DNA of 17,360 nucleotides from Lachnoclostridium sp. UBA6558 (GTDB lineage: Bacteria; Bacillota; Clostridia; Lachnospirales; Lachnospiraceae), in assembly GCA_002434335.1 (NCBI GenBank), contig DJJW01000094.1, forward strand, positions 1 to 17,360, written 5' to 3'. Below the pieces are notes generated by a model, which made no database searches, was not told the origin of the DNA, and saw only the letters and a list, made by a program, of their open reading frames with translations. Shown here one piece after another: positions 7,387 to 14,097 of the stretch (its first letter is position 1; every line of letters starts with the position of its first letter). Made by a program: the position numbers and the translations under genes.

Positions 7387-9042
7387 TTACATATCAAATT
7401 CTCTATGGTGTATCAATCTATTTTTATACCTTTGTCTGATTCCCAGATTATCTACGAATTTTCCGACCTCCGCAACAATCAGAGGAATGACGGATAATCC
7501 GATAACAATAAGCCAGTGATTCATTCCTATAGCTGTAATCCCAAAAATATTACCAAAGCCCGGTATTAATACGATCAATGCAAATACTATTATCATTGCA
7601 GCGGCACTGTATACCATAGGCATATTGGAACTTAAAGGAACTTTTAATATTGATTTGCGGCTGCGTACGGTAAATACATGTAAGATTGAAGACCAGCCGA
7701 GAATTAAGAAGGACATACTCTGACCAATTGCATGGGACGGTGTAAACCCTTCGGATACTAATTGGTTGGTTCCCAGATAATAACCAATCCAAACAATAAC
7801 AGAGCAGATAATTGTTTGCCTTACAATAACATAAATCAGATTACTGTTGAAGAAGCTTTCTTGACGGCCTATGGGTTTACGTTCCATAATACGGGGATCG
7901 GATACTTCCTTGGCTAAGCAGATACCGGGAATTCCGTCGCCTAAAACATTGATCAGCAGAAGCATCACTGCCGTTACCGGGAACTGCCATCCTATCAGCT
8001 GTGCTCCCAGCATAATAATAATCTCCGAAATGTTGCAGACGATCAAGAAATATACTGTTTTTCGAATGTTGGAAAATACATTACGGCCTTCATGAACCGC
8101 ATCTACAATGGTGGCAAAATTATCATCTGCCAATACCATATCCGCAGCGCTTTTCGCTACTTCTGTTCCATTCTTCCCCATAGCTACACCTACATCGGCA
8201 GCTTTTAAAGCCGGGGCATCATTTACTCCATCACCTGTCATGATAACAACCTCATCATTTTCCTGCCAGGCTTCTACTATACGGATTTTATCTTCCGGTG
8301 TAACACGGGCATATACAGAATACTCTCTGATGGAGCTGCAGAGTTCTTCATCGCTCATTTCCGACAGTTGCTGTCCTGTCATTACTTTCTCACCATCACA
8401 TAAGATTCCGATTTCTCTTGCTATGGCACTTGCCGTGGCAACATGGTCACCGGTAATCATAATGGTACGTATTCCCGCTTTTTTTGCGGCGGCTATGGCT
8501 GCTTTACTCTCCGGTCTCGGAGGATCGATAATACCGATAAGTCCCAGGAGCTCCAAATCCTTTTCTACCTGCTCCAGGTCTTCATCCGCAGGAAGCTGTT
8601 CGATATGTTTGCTGGCCAGTGCGATTACACGCAAAGCGTCTTTAGCAAAGGCATCATGAACTTTCTTTGCTTCTTCTTTTTCATTGGCGCTTTCTCTGAC
8701 CGGCATCCAGTCAAAAGCACCTTTTGATAATACCAGATATCCACCTTTGGGATCTTCGTGTATCGTTGTCATTCTTTTACGGGAAGAGGAAAAGGGAATT
8801 TCTTTTACTCTTGGCCATTCAGAGACGATATCTTCTTTCTTTTTACCTTTATCATCAAGCAATTTCATAATGGCAGATTCCGTTGCATCGCCCATGATAT
8901 GCTTATTTCCGTTTTCATCGGTTTCTATCACCGCATTACTCGCAAGGGCCAGTTGTTCAAGAAGCCTTTGCTGATTTGCTGTAAATTCTTCTGTTTCTGC
9001 TATGGGTTCTTCTGATTTGACCCACAGTTTCTTAATGGTCAT
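7387..9042 (-). CDS. P-type ATPase, C-terminal half (nucleotide-binding, P-domain remainder, M5-M10)
   Basis: The open frame resumes at 9111. The DKTGTLTQNR motif lies at about 9043-9072, upstream of the first ATG (9042), so a protein initiated at that ATG would lack the phosphorylated Asp. The 551 residues carry the nucleotide-binding domain (SKGAFDWM), ITGDHVATA, the hinge motif MTGDGVNDAPALKAADVG, and six hydrophobic segments. In M6 the Ca2+-pump pattern NxxTDG appears as NVLGDG: the Asn and Asp are kept but the Thr is Gly, so ion choice is uncertain. No ribosome site was seen before the ATG at 9042, which makes independent translation unlikely. Confidence 0.78.
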   Translation of the reverse strand: MTIKKLWVKSEEPIAETEEFTANQQRLLEQLALASNAVIETDENGNKHIMGDATESAIMKLLDDKGKKKEDIVSEWPRVKEIPFSSSRKRMTTIHEDPKGGYLVLSKGAFDWMPVRESANEKEEAKKVHDAFAKDALRVIALASKHIEQLPADEDLEQVEKDLELLGLIGIIDPPRPESKAAIAAAKKAGIRTIMITGDHVATASAIAREIGILCDGEKVMTGQQLSEMSDEELCSSIREYSVYARVTPEDKIRIVEAWQENDEVVIMTGDGVNDAPALKAADVGVAMGKNGTEVAKSAADMVLADDNFATIVDAVHEGRNVFSNIRKTVYFLIVCNISEIIIMLGAQLIGWQFPVTAVMLLLINVLGDGIPGICLAKEVSDPRIMERKPIGRQESFFNSNLIYVIVRQTIICSVIVWIGYYLGTNQLVSEGFTPSHAIGQSMSFLILGWSSILHVFTVRSRKSILKVPLSSNMPMVYSAAAMIIVFALIVLIPGFGNIFGITAIGMNHWLIVIGLSVIPLIVAEVGKFVDNLGIRQRYKNRLIHHREFDM

Positions 9043-9111
9043 ACGGTTCTGTGTCAGTGTTCCGGTTTTATCGGAGCAGATAACAGAAGTACTTCCCAGT
9101 GTTTCTACTGC

Positions 9112-10065
9112 TTATAACTTTCTTATAATTGCCTTCTTATAAACCATCTTCTTAACACCGTTTGATAAGGATAGGGTTACAATTAAGGCAAGGGTTTCAG
9201 GAACGGCTGCTACTGCCAGAGAAACTGCCAGTAAGACAAGATGCCAGATACTGTCTCCTCTTAAGAGACCAACTACTACCAGAATAACTGCTGAAAGGAT
9301 TGCCGCAAAGCTAATCATCTTTCCTAGCTTGTTCAGACGTATCTGAAGAGGCGTCATCATTTTCTGGGTATTATTGAGATATCCTGCTATTTTACCCATC
9401 TGGGTCTTCATTCCGGTTTCTGTTATGACACAGATACCGTTACCAGCGGTTATATGACAGCCGGAGAAAACCATATTCTTTTGATCGCCTAAGGCTACTT
9501 TTGTGTCTTCTATTATCTCAGAATTTTTTTCGGAGGCTTCACTTTCTCCGGTTAAGGAGGCTTCTTCCACCTGGATATCCACTGCTTCCAGTAAACGTCC
9601 ATCAGCAGGTATCAGATCACCGGCTCGTAAGACTACGATATCTCCTGGTACCAGTTCGCTACTGCTGATTTTTTTCTGCATGCCGTCCCGGATTACCATA
9701 CAGGAAGGTGCATTCATGTTAATCAATGCATCCAGGGATTTCTCCGCACTGTTTTCCTGGGTTATAGCCAGAATAACATTTAATATTACAATACTTAAAA
9801 TTACTATAGGTTCTAAAAACCCATGTCCTTCTCTTATTGCCAGGGCAAAGGATAACACAATGGCAACTAACAGTATAATGGTTGAGATATCTTTAAATTG
9901 ATGCAGTATTTTCTTACCTAATGATTCTTTTTTCGGTTTGTCAAACTCATTTTTTCCGTAGATTTGCTGCTTTTTAGCGGCTTCTTCAGATGATAGTCCC
10001 TTCACTTCATCTGCACCGAGTATACTTATTACTTCCTGCTTACTTAAATTGTACCAGTTCTTCAT
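9112..10065 (-). CDS. P-type ATPase, N-terminal half (actuator domain and M1-M4)
   Basis: This open half gives 317 residues from the ATG at 10065, chosen because AGGTGG lies seven bases upstream; an ATG at 10083 has no ribosome site. It has the N-terminal cation-ATPase region, M1-M2 (about residues 56-105), the actuator domain with PGDIV, IPADGR and TGES (172-175), and M3-M4. M4 contains VAAVPETLALIVT, where Ca2+ pumps usually have PEGLP; the ion-binding Glu is retained. It ends at TAA after RKL, just before the phosphorylation site. If translated alone it would be a membrane-bound fragment without catalytic domains. Confidence 0.8.
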   Translation of the reverse strand: MKNWYNLSKQEVISILGADEVKGLSSEEAAKKQQIYGKNEFDKPKKESLGKKILHQFKDISTIILLVAIVLSFALAIREGHGFLEPIVILSIVILNVILAITQENSAEKSLDALINMNAPSCMVIRDGMQKKISSSELVPGDIVVLRAGDLIPADGRLLEAVDIQVEEASLTGESEASEKNSEIIEDTKVALGDQKNMVFSGCHITAGNGICVITETGMKTQMGKIAGYLNNTQKMMTPLQIRLNKLGKMISFAAILSAVILVVVGLLRGDSIWHLVLLAVSLAVAAVPETLALIVTLSLSNGVKKMVYKKAIIRKL

Positions 10066-10161
10066 ACTTTTCCCACCTTTCATAGGTTAGTGTAAAACTA
10101 AATGCATTTCACACTTCTTTTTGAAGCAATACCACAGGGGAACTGCGATATGCATGGGCAT

Positions 10162-10225
10162 AAGAGCGAAAGAAAAATTAACAAAAGAACGGATGTCATA
10201 GATAGATTCTTTCACTCTTGTTAAC
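10162..10225 (-). promoter_or_regulatory. Candidate attenuator: two mutually exclusive helices before the ATPase gene
   Basis: On the minus-strand RNA, the segment complementary to 10207-10225 can pair in two ways. With the segment at 10178-10189 it forms a 7+5 bp helix with a six-base bulge, followed at once by five U (complement of 10173-10177), like a weak terminator. With the segment at 10162-10174 it forms a continuous 13-bp helix, including one G-U pair, that excludes the first. The stop codon of the small ORF (10221-10223) lies inside the shared strand, so ribosome position could influence the choice. A plain terminator is the alternative. Confidence 0.45.
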
Positions 10226-10370
10226 AGTGACCGTTTCGCTGAATCTGTTCTTCGTACAAATTACTCTTCAGAAAAGGTACTCCTGATTTTTTTACGGAAG
10301 TTTTCGTAAGTTTAGGAGTATTCTGTATTCCAATACCTTCTTTATCAAAACAGAAAAAGATATTTTTCAT
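10221..10370 (-). CDS. Small 49-residue protein or leader peptide between marR-type gene and ATPase gene
   Basis: An ATG at 10370 is preceded by AGGAG with a six-base spacing and opens a 49-codon frame ending in TAA at 10221. The product is basic with no membrane segment; it starts MKNIFFCFDKEGIG and ends EEQIQRNGHC. I do not recognise a family. It lies between the MarR gene (start 87 bases after the marR stop) and the ATPase gene (stop 155 bases before the ATPase ATG), all on one strand, with MarR-type palindromes just upstream. The ribosome site and the position support real translation. It may be a small protein co-regulated with the pump or a leader peptide for the hairpins that overlap its stop codon. 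It is longer than most leader peptides. Confidence 0.55.
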   Translation of the reverse strand: MKNIFFCFDKEGIGIQNTPKLTKTSVKKSGVPFLKSNLYEEQIQRNGHC

Positions 10371-10386
10371 ATTTGTCTCCTTTCTA

Positions 10387-10423
10387 TATAGTTCACTTGT
10401 AAATTGTTCATTAATGAACTATA
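10387..10423. promoter_or_regulatory. MarR-type operator cluster upstream of the small ORF
   Basis: A perfect 14-base palindrome GTTCATTAATGAAC (10406-10419) overlaps a wider inverted repeat in which TATAGTTCA (10387-10395) pairs with TGAACTATA (10415-10423). The GTTCA/TGAAC half-site recurs upstream of the MarR gene. It sits 17-53 bases before the small ORF start, where repressor binding would block a promoter or elongation. Confidence 0.62.
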
Positions 10424-10457
10424 TGCGTATAAAAATATAAGTGTTTACTATAGATAT

Positions 10458-10892
10458 TTATTTTAATTCTTCACTTATATTATCTACTATTTTTTGAGAG
10501 ATTTTATGCATTAATTCCCGCTCTGTTTCCGTAATATTACGAAAAAGTATACTAAAAAAACGTTCTCTGACCATTTCAATATCATCAATTACAGCCTGCG
10601 CTGAATCAGTAATACTTAAGTGTATACATCTGCGGTCCGCATTATCTCCAAGTACTGTTATATATTTCTTGAGGGACAGATCCTCGATGGAATTCGAAAT
10701 ATGAGCTTTTGAGATATATTGAATTTTGGCAATATCTTTGGCTGTATTGTGTTCTCCGCATTGAGATATAAAATATAAGATTTCAATTTCTATTTTTTTA
10801 AGATTATACTTCTTCATAACCTCTTCATATTCTTTTTCGTATAACTTTTTGAATTGATGTCCATTTATCAATATATCCAATGCGTTAAACAT
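10458..10892 (-). CDS. MarR-family transcriptional regulator
   Basis: This 144-residue protein has the MarR layout: N-terminal helices, a winged helix at about residues 30-100, and C-terminal dimerisation helices. The recognition region reads NTAKDIAKIQYISKAHISNSIEDL. The wing contains DNADRRCIHLSITDSAQ, the classic D-x-R wing signature. The ATG at 10892 has AAGGGG eight bases upstream. GTTCA/TGAAC palindromes lie on both sides of the gene, suggesting it represses itself and the downstream small ORF/ATPase unit. The single Cys next to the wing (RRC) could be redox active, but this is speculative. The ligand is unknown; a role in cation or stress response is suggested only by the neighbouring pump gene. 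Confidence 0.9.
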   Translation of the reverse strand: MFNALDILINGHQFKKLYEKEYEEVMKKYNLKKIEIEILYFISQCGEHNTAKDIAKIQYISKAHISNSIEDLSLKKYITVLGDNADRRCIHLSITDSAQAVIDDIEMVRERFFSILFRNITETERELMHKISQKIVDNISEELK

Positions 10893-11060
10893 AATATACC
10901 CCTTATAATAATTATATAATTTATCATGCCAGTAAATTCCATTATCCTTGTTTCTCTGACCAGATATGAACTGGTTTTTACGAACTGTTTAATTATGAAC
11001 AGTTCATTTGTGAACTATTTACTTGTGAACAAGTATAATGCATACCCAACCTTCTTGTCA
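10893..11060. promoter_or_regulatory. marR upstream region with repeated TGAAC/GTTCA palindromes
   Basis: Several overlapping inverted repeats occur here. GAACTGTT (10982-10989) pairs with AACAGTTC (10998-11005). ATGAACAGTTCAT (10995-11007) and ACTTGTGAACAAGT (11021-11034) are near-perfect palindromes, and GTTCATTTGTGAAC (11002-11015) is an imperfect one. The half-sites match those downstream of marR. They lie about 90-140 bases upstream of the marR start, a plausible place for the autoregulated promoter, though the -10/-35 pair itself is not clear. Confidence 0.6.
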
Positions 11061-11106
11061 ATAAAAATTTTACCCTTTTGATACTTGGCGATTAATGCTT
11101 CTATGT

Positions 11107-11137
11107 AAAAAAACTATCTGCCTCAACTTATCAAGAT
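11107..11137 (-). terminator. Possible weak terminator after the alpha/beta hydrolase gene
   Basis: On the minus strand a run of seven T (complement of 11107-11113) follows the hydrolase stop by 26 bases. Only a four-base stem (11116-11119 with 11134-11137) can be drawn before it, so the call rests mainly on the T-run and position. Confidence 0.3.
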
Positions 11138-11139
11138 GC

Positions 11140-12279
11140 TCAAAGCTTCGAATCTACCCAGGCAAGAATATAATCCAGAACCAACTGTACATTACCAACT
11201 TGACAGTGATGTGACGCATTTTCTTCTTTACTAAATACTCGTCCCCTTACTGATCTTGCGTTTGTCAAAGCCTTCATTTGCTTTTCAAAATAAATGGTAT
11301 AGATGTCCTCTTCACCTGCCAGAATTAACACATCTTGCCGAATCAATGGTGAGAGAGCGATGGTGTTGTAATTCATAATGCATTTGTAATAATCATAAAG
11401 GGTTGTTATATTACCCAAAACATGGCGGCCTTGTTGAAACAGCCAAAGCGAAAATGGATTTGCTTTCATTAATTCCTCTATACTCTTCCATTTTGGGCTA
11501 TCCGGAACTTTCATTAAACTGTTTATTAATTTCTTAAGATCATCCGGCATTTTCTCTAATAACGCTCCGTAAAAATCATAGATTAAATCATATAACACAA
11601 CCCGCCTGATACGCTCCTCATAAGCCGCCGCACGCGCCGCCAGATATCCTCCTAAAGATATGCCGATTAAAGTTACCTCATTTAATTGAAAATAATCCAA
11701 AATTATTTTCGTGCAGACTTCCCATTCCGGTTTCATCTTCATTCCGCATCTGTTTAAAACCTCACCTTGCCCAAATCCCTCAAACATGTATACATTGTAT
11801 CCGCAGGAATATATGTACTTCATTAACGGTATAAATTCCTGAAGAAAGGAATCATATCCTCCATGTATAACAATATCACCTTTGCTTCCATCGGCATGGC
11901 ACTTGTATATGACGGGGAAATAACCGGCTTCAAAAGGAACACGGACATATGTCAGCCTGGCATCTTTATAAGCTTCCTGGTATTCGTTCATGCATTGCTC
12001 ATAGCGCTGCTGTAATTGAGTGTTCGCCTCAGCCTCTTCGTCAAACATAAAAAACATTGCCGCGCGTAAACATGTGGCCGAGGCGACCAAGTCTCCATTC
12101 TTGTGAAATGACTCTGCCCTGCCAAGAAACGACTTGGACCAGCTCTCAAAATCTATTGACTCCTTGCCTATTTCAGCAACCGTGTCATAGCTCAGGCAAC
12201 CGAATGAATAAAATCTGTTCAGCTGGAAATTAATAACCGTATCCTTATGGAAATCATGATAGCCTATTGGAAATTTCAT
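11140..12279 (-). CDS. Alpha/beta hydrolase (FrsA/DUF1100-like large-lid type)
   Basis: The 379-residue cytoplasmic protein has a helical N-terminal cap of about 115 residues, then an alpha/beta-hydrolase core. The oxyanion segment is HGGYDSF (139-145). The nucleophile elbow is GISLGG, with S208. The likely acid is D325 in AGEEDIY, and the likely catalytic His is at 357 or 358 in ASHHCQ. The helical N-terminal cap plus core resembles FrsA/2,6-dihydropseudooxynicotine-hydrolase-like esterases and C-C hydrolases. The substrate is unknown. Translation starts at ATG 12279 with a strong AGGAGG ribosome site. It is the second gene of a TetR operon (29-base gap), so it is probably induced by the compound that TetR senses, perhaps as a detoxifying hydrolase (inference). 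Confidence 0.87.
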   Translation of the reverse strand: MKFPIGYHDFHKDTVINFQLNRFYSFGCLSYDTVAEIGKESIDFESWSKSFLGRAESFHKNGDLVASATCLRAAMFFMFDEEAEANTQLQQRYEQCMNEYQEAYKDARLTYVRVPFEAGYFPVIYKCHADGSKGDIVIHGGYDSFLQEFIPLMKYIYSCGYNVYMFEGFGQGEVLNRCGMKMKPEWEVCTKIILDYFQLNEVTLIGISLGGYLAARAAAYEERIRRVVLYDLIYDFYGALLEKMPDDLKKLINSLMKVPDSPKWKSIEELMKANPFSLWLFQQGRHVLGNITTLYDYYKCIMNYNTIALSPLIRQDVLILAGEEDIYTIYFEKQMKALTNARSVRGRVFSKEENASHHCQVGNVQLVLDYILAWVDSKL

Positions 12280-12308
12280 TGTAGCACCTCCTATCTATTG
12301 ATTTTATT

Positions 12309-12911
12309 CTAAAAAACGTCATAGAGTGATTCGTCCATCTCTGTATCCAGTATTTTTGAAAGAAGTGCTTTGATATGGTTGATTTTCTCATCCATTGAAT
12401 TTACTTCAACATCGTGTATAATCGCACTCATTCCAAAAAGAATAAATTGACTTAGTAAATGCACATTGGGGACTGGCGCATTCATAGTATCCTTATCTAA
12501 GCCTTCTAGAAGAATTCGCTCAAACAAAGGAGCCATTTTCAGCAATGTTCTGGAAAGTAACACTGTCATAATTTGGGGATTTGCCTTTTGGGTATACATC
12601 TGGTTATATTCAGAAATAGAACCAGGCAAACAGGTAAATATTTGATTTAGCTTCTCTTTAAAACTCAGGCCGGCAGAGTCGACAACTTCTTTGAAATTTA
12701 CAATGTAATTCTCATTGTAACTCTCTAATGCCGCTTCGTATATCTCATTCTTAGATTTGAAATAGTGATAAAACATGCCAATTTCCCCCTCCGCTTCTTT
12801 CAAAATAGAACGGATGGAGGTTTCTTCATAGCCATTTTCCAAAAATTGTTTCAAAGCGATATCTATAAGTTCCTGCCGCCTTACCTCCGGAGCTTTTACG
12901 ATTCGGGACAT
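12309..12911 (-). CDS. TetR/AcrR-family transcriptional regulator
   Basis: This 200-residue regulator has a typical TetR N-terminus: RRQELIDIALKQFLENGYEETSIRSILKEAE (helices 1-3, printed here with key positions about 11-41) and GMFYHYFKSKNEIYEAAL (about 45-62). The remaining 140 residues are a variable helical ligand domain. AAAGGAGG lies seven bases before the ATG. It is the first gene of an operon with the alpha/beta hydrolase. Two inverted repeats overlap the promoter immediately upstream, so autoregulation is strongly suggested. The inducer is unknown; the co-transcribed hydrolase suggests an ester or ketone-like compound. Confidence 0.93.
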   Translation of the reverse strand: MSRIVKAPEVRRQELIDIALKQFLENGYEETSIRSILKEAEGEIGMFYHYFKSKNEIYEAALESYNENYIVNFKEVVDSAGLSFKEKLNQIFTCLPGSISEYNQMYTQKANPQIMTVLLSRTLLKMAPLFERILLEGLDKDTMNAPVPNVHLLSQFILFGMSAIIHDVEVNSMDEKINHIKALLSKILDTEMDESLYDVF

Positions 12912-12929
12912 ACAGTCCTCCTTTCACTT

Positions 12930-12946
12930 ACAGAACGATGTTCTGT
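12930..12946. promoter_or_regulatory. TetR operator 1
   Basis: ACAGAAC-GAT-GTTCTGT is a perfect inverted repeat with 7-base arms. It lies between the -10 box and the TetR start codon. Its core also appears, inverted, in the second operator at 12960. Confidence 0.82.
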
Positions 12947-12950
12947 ATAC

Positions 12951-12979
12951 AGTATAATAACAGAACATCGTTTTGTCAA
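12951..12979 (-). promoter_or_regulatory. Sigma-A promoter of the TetR/hydrolase operon
   Basis: On the minus strand the -35 is TTGACA (complement of 12974-12979). A 17-base spacer leads to the -10 TATACT (complement of 12951-12956). This is the best promoter in the window: perfect -35, one mismatch in the -10, ideal spacing. It fires toward the TetR gene, 40 bases downstream of the -10. Confidence 0.88.
12960..12976. promoter_or_regulatory. TetR operator 2 (overlaps spacer and -35)
   Basis: ACAGAAC-ATC-GTTTTGT has one mismatch in the inverted repeat. The 13-base stretch ACAGAACATCGTT is the exact reverse complement of part of operator 1. It covers the promoter spacer and part of the -35, a position where bound repressor would exclude polymerase. 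Confidence 0.8.
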
Positions 12980-12996
12980 CTATCAAATAAAAACTC

Positions 12997-13641
12997 TCAT
13001 TTGCCATATCCAATTGCATTTTTAGGACATACGTTCACACACCTACCACATTGAATACAATCCGGATGGCTCAATATATTTTCTTTATATTCATAGGGCA
13101 CTATTCCTAAAGGACATTTCTTTTCACAGATTTTGCATGATACACAGGCTGATGATATCTGTAAAACCTTCTTACTTTTTTTGAATCTTGATATTACGGA
13201 AGCCATTGTTCCCATAGGACAAAAATGACACCAGGTTCTCTGGTTATAAAATAAAGACAGGACGATACCTATTATTGTTGTTACAACAATAATCCTATAG
13301 AATACCATACCGATACCATATAGATTACCCCAGTTTTTATATATCCCTAAAGCAAACATTGACATCATAAAGACTACCATAAAAGCTCTGAATACCTTGG
13401 ACTTAAGAAACTTTGGTACCTTTTTGTGGTTACTGAATTTTGACACTACATGATCGTAAAAACTTCCTCTTGGACACAAGTTACCGCACCAAAATCTACC
13501 TTTAAATAATGAAACAAGAATAGGTGCCACCATACAGACAATTGCTGCAGTTGCAATTCTAAAGTCAAATAAACTTAAGATTACAAAAGCAAACAATACG
13601 ATAAAAGAGTAGTTTTTCCAAAGGTTTGATATTTTTTTCAT
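12997..13641 (-). CDS. Membrane 4Fe-4S polyferredoxin (NapH/NosR-like)
   Basis: The 214-residue protein has membrane segments at about residues 11-30, 31-46, 85-100 and 112-131. It carries two Cys pairs next to membrane ends, WCGNLCPRG (C52, C56) and WCHFCPMG (C138, C141), and a C-terminal double 4Fe-4S ferredoxin domain. The latter has CVSCKICEKKCP (C166, C169, C172, C176) and CIQCGRCVNVCP (C195, C198, C201, C205). This is the layout of NapH/NosR/CcoG-like proteins that pass electrons across the membrane. No reductase or flavoprotein partner is adjacent, so its role is open. AAGGGAG precedes the ATG at 13641. The TetR promoter begins 18 bases after its stop codon. Confidence 0.9.
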   Translation of the reverse strand: MKKISNLWKNYSFIVLFAFVILSLFDFRIATAAIVCMVAPILVSLFKGRFWCGNLCPRGSFYDHVVSKFSNHKKVPKFLKSKVFRAFMVVFMMSMFALGIYKNWGNLYGIGMVFYRIIVVTTIIGIVLSLFYNQRTWCHFCPMGTMASVISRFKKSKKVLQISSACVSCKICEKKCPLGIVPYEYKENILSHPDCIQCGRCVNVCPKNAIGYGK

Positions 13642-14097
13642 TGTTTTCTCCCTTATTTACATTTCCTAGTAATAAGTAATTATATATTTTTTTTAATTTA
13701 TATCCGTGACAAAATCACATATTTACCTTCATACTTTCTCTTTTACTTGAATACCCAAAGGATTAATTATAGAGACAAACTAAATGTTTCTAAAGATAGT
13801 ATTGGAGCGGGTTGCAAAATCCAGATCCATTACTTAACAAAAAGCCAACGCAGCAGATACCGGATATTCAGGCCAAAACACACCGCCAAATATCCGGTAC
13901 CTTATAAATTGTTATGAGAACTTACGCTACACCTGGAAGTTTCACAGTGTGTCTTAATACACCTTAATTTCCTTATGTCTAAACATATTAACACAATTTC
14001 AGAGTATAGATAAATTGTATATTACGATGATTAACACCAAGAATCAACTTATCAATTTCATAATTATTCCTTCAGATTATCAATAGATTACAATTTA
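13642..14097. other. Intergenic region between MFS and Fe-S protein genes
   Basis: This 456-base gap lies between two minus-strand genes. It contains the 11-bp inverted repeat at 13858-13899 (listed separately) and, near the Fe-S gene, a GTGA-CAAAA-TCAC repeat (13706-13718) that could be a regulator site. It has no open frame with a ribosome site and no recognised riboswitch. Confidence 0.45.
13858..13899 (-). repeat. Inverted repeat, possible terminator downstream of the MFS gene
   Basis: TACCGGATATT (13858-13868) pairs perfectly with AATATCCGGTA (13889-13899) around a 20-base loop. On the minus strand a CTTTTTG run follows 14 bases later, which is further than in a standard terminator. It lies about 200 bases after the MFS stop and about 215 bases before the Fe-S protein start, so it could be either a late terminator or a leader structure. 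Confidence 0.55.

Larger units (their letters stand above)
7387..10065 (-). pseudogene. P2-type cation-transporting ATPase gene interrupted by one in-frame TAA
   Basis: Read through the stop, the frame encodes a complete P2-type (Ca2+-ATPase-like) pump of about 891 residues. It has the A-domain TGES, the M4 PETL motif, DKTGT, the nucleotide domain, TGD and GDGVND motifs, and the C-terminal membrane helices. A TAA at 9112-9114 interrupts it between RKL and AVETLG, where relatives usually have Pro, Ala or Ser. The frame is the same on both sides with no inserted or lost bases, and both halves have normal codon use and all motifs. The stop is 15 codons before the phosphorylated Asp codon. Either the gene was inactivated very recently, the stop is a sequence error, or it is read through or split by re-initiation. 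Without readthrough, neither half could transport ions alone. Confidence 0.85.

Noticed and set aside
6867..7497. Plus-strand open stretches at 6867-7157 and 7213-7497
   Set aside because: They lack ribosome sites, overlap the ends of minus-strand genes, and give low-complexity AT-driven translations without features.
8108..8659. Plus-strand 183-codon open frame inside the ATPase gene
   Set aside because: It is antisense to a conserved ATPase frame, Ser/Ala-rich as expected for the reverse complement of a real gene, and has no ribosome site.
10066..10370. yybP-ykoY manganese riboswitch upstream of the ATPase gene
   Set aside because: This class often precedes cation pumps, so I looked for its conserved loops on the minus strand and did not find them. 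The helices seen fit a different arrangement.
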